DNA from: Maridesulfovibrio sp.
Lineage (GTDB): Bacteria > Desulfobacterota > Desulfovibrionia > Desulfovibrionales > Desulfovibrionaceae
Assembly: GCF_963667685.1 (NCBI RefSeq)
Contig: NZ_OY763932.1
Span: forward strand, 372,001 to 436,000
Length of the DNA: 64,000 nt
Reading direction: 5' to 3'
Positions within the stretch are counted from its first letter, which is position 1. Each line of letters begins with the position of its first letter. A program made the translations under genes and the position numbers. Shown in pieces: positions 61,272 to 64,000 of the stretch. The notes beneath the pieces were generated by a model. That model was given only the letters and a program-made list of their open reading frames with translations. It was not told where the DNA came from and searched no databases.

Positions 61272-62301
61272 ACAGTTGGCACACCTCATACTGGGGTTGC
61301 TGTTTTTATCGCTCTGTAGCTGCGATTCTGACCCCAAAACCGAAGCCAGCACCGCGACACCGGAAAAAGCAATACGAGTAAAAGTTATGGAAGTCTCTCC
61401 AGTTACTATTGAGGATATCCTCACCCTGCCGGGAGAAACAGCACCGTACAAAGACGTAAGTGTTTCTTCCGAATCAGCCGGGACTGTAGTCTGGCTGGGA
61501 GTCAAGGAAGGCGATACCGTGCGTAAAGGCCAGCTTATTGCCCGCTTGGACGGAGCCTCCAGCGGAGCTAAGTTCGACCGCGCCAAGGCCGCGAAAAGAC
61601 TTGCCGCCGAACAGCTCCGCCGCCGCAAAGAACTGCTCAATAAAGGCGTTCTGGCTCAGGAAGAATACGACCAGATCAAAGCCGAACTTGACCAGAGCGA
61701 AGCATCACTCAAAGAAATGCAGGTCAACGTGGAATACGGTATAGTGCGCGCGCCTATCTCCGGAGTAATCAACAAGCGGTACATTGACCGCGGCGAACGT
61801 CTAGAAGTTGGATCTAAAGTTGTTGATATCGTGGATTCTTCCATTATCAAAACATATATCAACGTGCCGGAAATGGATATTTCCTACATAAAAAAAGGAC
61901 AGAAGGTTACTGTTTCCGTTGACGCCCTGCCCGGCAAAACGTGGGACGGAGTAATCGACTTCGTATCCTTCAAGGCCGACCGTTTCTCCAAGACTTTTGA
62001 AGTGAAAGTTCTCACCGACAATAACGGAGCTGAAATCCGTGCCGGAATGCTGGCCCGTGTTTCCCTGCTGCGCCGCGTAGTCAAAAATGCGGTAACCACT
62101 CCCCTTTCCGCCATCATTAATCAGGGTGGTGAACGTATCCTATACGTTGAAAAAGACGGTTTAGCCCATGTACGGACCATTGAACTGGGAGTTATCAGCG
62201 GCGACCGCGCCCAGATAACCAAGGGCCTTGAAGCAGGTGAAATGCTGATCACAGCCGGGCATACAATGGTTGAAGACGGAATGAAGGTGGTAACCAAGTG
62301 A
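61261..62301 (+). CDS. RND efflux periplasmic adaptor (membrane fusion protein)
   Basis: A 346-aa adaptor with a lipoprotein signal peptide (LILGLLFLSLCSC, acylated Cys near 21). Biotinyl-lipoyl-like halves flank a coiled hairpin: SSESAGTVVWLGVKEGDTVRKGQLIARLDG (in parts, near 72-100), an alpha-helical hairpin with LAAEQLRRRKELLNKG, then VRAPISGVINKRYIDRGERLEVG, in parts. A beta-barrel and MP domain end VEDGMKVVTK. It links the pump to an outer-membrane channel; no tolC-like gene is visible. GTGA overlap with the pump gene couples translation. Confidence 0.93.
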   Translation: MHNKQLAHLILGLLFLSLCSCDSDPKTEASTATPEKAIRVKVMEVSPVTIEDILTLPGETAPYKDVSVSSESAGTVVWLGVKEGDTVRKGQLIARLDGASSGAKFDRAKAAKRLAAEQLRRRKELLNKGVLAQEEYDQIKAELDQSEASLKEMQVNVEYGIVRAPISGVINKRYIDRGERLEVGSKVVDIVDSSIIKTYINVPEMDISYIKKGQKVTVSVDALPGKTWDGVIDFVSFKADRFSKTFEVKVLTDNNGAEIRAGMLARVSLLRRVVKNAVTTPLSAIINQGGERILYVEKDGLAHVRTIELGVISGDRAQITKGLEAGEMLITAGHTMVEDGMKVVTK

Positions 62302-64000
62302 TTATCAATAAGGCGGCACTGAACAGGCAGTCAACCGTAATGGTCCTGCTTGTCTTCATCATTATTGCCGGGATTTCAAGCTATGCATCACTCCCCCGTG
62401 AAAGTGACCCGGATATTACCATCCCCTATATATTTGTGCAGACGAATTTTGAAGGGGTTGCCCCGGAAGACATGGAAACCCTGATCACCATGCCCATTGA
62501 GCGCAAACTCAAAGGGCTTTCAGGAACCAAGGAGATTTCATCCATTTCTGATGACGGAGTTTCAATCATCAAGGTTGAATTCAATCCCGATGTGGATATT
62601 GACGACGCCCTTCAGAAAGTCCGTGATAAGGTGGATCAGGCCAAGCCGGACCTGCCCAGAGACCTGCCAGATGAACCGATCATCAACGAGGTCAACCTTT
62701 CGGAACAACCCATCCTTAACGTTGTTCTCTCCGGTCCATTTTCCCTGAAACGGCTAAAAGTCTTTGCCGAACAGCTGGAAGACCGCATTGAATCAATACA
62801 AGGCGTGCTTGATGCCAAGATCATCGGCGGTCTGGAACGTGAGATTCATGTTGAATTCGATATGGACCGCGTCGCCTATTACAACATCCCCATATCCAGT
62901 CTGCTTAACGCACTGAAAAACGCCAACGTCAACACTCCCGGTGGATCGGTTGAAATCGGCAAATCAAAATATCTTGTACGTGTGCCGGAAGATTTCAAGC
63001 ACCCGGATGAGATTGATAAAATCGTGGTTTACGAAAAGGACGGCCGTCCCATCTATCTGCGCGATATAGCAACTATCCGTGACCACTACAAAGACCCTAC
63101 CTCCAAAAGCCGCTTCAACGGAATTCAAAGTGTGACCATTGAAGTCAAGAAAAGAGCCGGGGAAAATATCATCCGTATCATTGATACAACAAAGCAGATT
63201 CTCAAGGAAGAACAACAGATACTTCCGCCGACTTTAAAAATAAACCTGACTGCGGACCAATCCGATGAAATCCGCCAGATGGTTGCCGACCTGCAGAACA
63301 ACATAATCAGTGGACTGCTGCTGGTGCTCATTGTGGTATTCGCCTTCATCGGCGGACGCTCCGCCCTGTTCGTATCGCTGGCAATTCCACTGTCTATGCT
63401 GATTACCTTCACAGTGCTTGAGATTTTTTCTTACACACTTAATATGGTAATCCTCTTCTCGCTGATCCTTAGCCTCGGCATGCTGGTGGATAACGGTATC
63501 GTTGTTGTTGAAAACATCTACCGTCATATGGGCATGGGTAAATCCCGCTATCAGGCGGCTATGGATGCCACCGACGAAGTTGCATGGCCGGTAATCGCCT
63601 CTACCCTGACTACCGTCGGCGCTTTTTTCCCTATGATTTTCTGGCCCGGAATCATGGGAGAATTCATGAGTTACCTGCCGGTCACTGTTATAATCGCGCT
63701 GATTGCATCATTGTTTGTTGCGCTGGTCATCAATCCGGTACTTTCCGCAAAGTTTCAGGATATTCCCAAGCAGGAAAACAATGCTGCTCCCGGTTTTATC
63801 GACCGCATGATGGAAGCCACAAAGAACATCTACCGCCCGATTCTCGAATGGTCACTGGATCACAGGCTTCTGGTAGTGCTCTTCTCATTTGGCTTTCTGG
63901 TGGTATCAACAGTCAGCTTCGCAATGTTCGGGCGCGGGGTTGAATTTCTGCCCAAAACCGACCCCAAACGTTCGGACGTAAAGATCAAGGCTCCGGTAGG
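62298..64000 (+). CDS. RND-family efflux transporter permease, partial (right edge)
   Basis: An open frame from GTG 62298 runs to the end of the window without a stop (567 codons read, about half of a typical 1,000-aa pump). It begins IINKAALNRQSTVMVLLVF (TM1), then the periplasmic part (DPDITIPYIFVQTNFEGVAPEDMETL, in parts). The middle has TM2-TM6 with the signature GMLVDNGIVVVENIYRHMGMG (in parts), where the Asp lies in TM4, and PVIASTLTTVGAFFPMIF. AcrB-like proton-drug antiport is expected. The GTG overlaps the adaptor stop by 4 bases. Confidence 0.92.
   Translation, partial: MIINKAALNRQSTVMVLLVFIIIAGISSYASLPRESDPDITIPYIFVQTNFEGVAPEDMETLITMPIERKLKGLSGTKEISSISDDGVSIIKVEFNPDVDIDDALQKVRDKVDQAKPDLPRDLPDEPIINEVNLSEQPILNVVLSGPFSLKRLKVFAEQLEDRIESIQGVLDAKIIGGLEREIHVEFDMDRVAYYNIPISSLLNALKNANVNTPGGSVEIGKSKYLVRVPEDFKHPDEIDKIVVYEKDGRPIYLRDIATIRDHYKDPTSKSRFNGIQSVTIEVKKRAGENIIRIIDTTKQILKEEQQILPPTLKINLTADQSDEIRQMVADLQNNIISGLLLVLIVVFAFIGGRSALFVSLAIPLSMLITFTVLEIFSYTLNMVILFSLILSLGMLVDNGIVVVENIYRHMGMGKSRYQAAMDATDEVAWPVIASTLTTVGAFFPMIFWPGIMGEFMSYLPVTVIIALIASLFVALVINPVLSAKFQDIPKQENNAAPGFIDRMMEATKNIYRPILEWSLDHRLLVVLFSFGFLVVSTVSFAMFGRGVEFLPKTDPKRSDVKIKAPV

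Noticed and set aside
1..64000. tRNA, rRNA, CRISPR arrays and insertion sequences
   Set aside because: By eye I found no cloverleaf T-arm motif outside genes, no regular spaced repeats, and no transposase or terminal repeats.

Overview
The window looks like a chromosomal segment of a flagellated, Gram-negative, sulfate-reducing bacterium of the Desulfovibrionaceae, probably a marine Desulfovibrio/Maridesulfovibrio type. The evidence is a dsrC gene with both C-terminal cysteines, LPS genes (lpxB, waaA, kdsB, gmhB), lipoprotein and RND genes, sigma54 and sigma28 flagellar promoters, and a flagellar locus abutting the rimP-nusA-infB-pnp cluster. I recall that arrangement from Desulfovibrio genomes but could not check it. 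Base composition is moderate and even. I saw no insertion sequences, prophage, CRISPR array, rRNA or tRNA.

Layout. 1-2280: the end of an unknown gene and NAD kinase on the minus strand, then a plus-strand pair (138-aa unknown protein and anti-sigma factor flgM) behind a sigma28-type promoter. 2426-13051 (minus): two flagellar operons, flgF-flgG-flgA-flgH-flgI and flgJ(rod-binding)-flgN-flgK-flgL-csrA-fliW. Each has a good sigma54 -24/-12 element, and a terminator separates them. 13196-13468: a small Gly/Pro/Ala-repeat protein gene with its own terminator. 13470-13860: a structured leader with a terminator ahead of the translation and RNA-metabolism cluster rimP-nusA-ylxR-infB-ylxP-rbfA-nrnA-truB-rpsO, followed by pnp with its own long leader hairpin (to 24457).

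24517-37225: a phenylacetate-CoA ligase, a prepilin peptidase, lpxB plus a lipoprotein, dsrC, and a run of envelope and nucleotide genes (HD protein, ddl, waaA, kdsB, carA, TPR protein, gmhB).

37317-64000: accessory and stress genes. They include a methyltransferase and a MarR regulator with matching perfect operators, a hydrolase-MlaA pair, a DUF4198 protein, a GlxA-type regulator beside an isochorismatase, an exporter with a glycosyltransferase, periplasmic MsrAB, and a VanX-like dipeptidase. A DUF523/DUF1722-SDR-photolyase operon, a hybrid histidine kinase and a receiver-TPR protein follow, with a 56-bp perfect palindrome just upstream of the latter. The segment ends with an Ada-AlkA fusion plus Ogt (alkylation repair), a Bcr-type exporter, and a TetR-controlled RND efflux operon whose pump gene runs off the right edge.

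No single dramatic new system stands out. The most unusual items are the 56-bp palindrome, the MarR operator pair, the repeated module shared by FlgK and FlgL, the Gly-Pro-Ala repeat protein, and the structured leaders before rimP and pnp.
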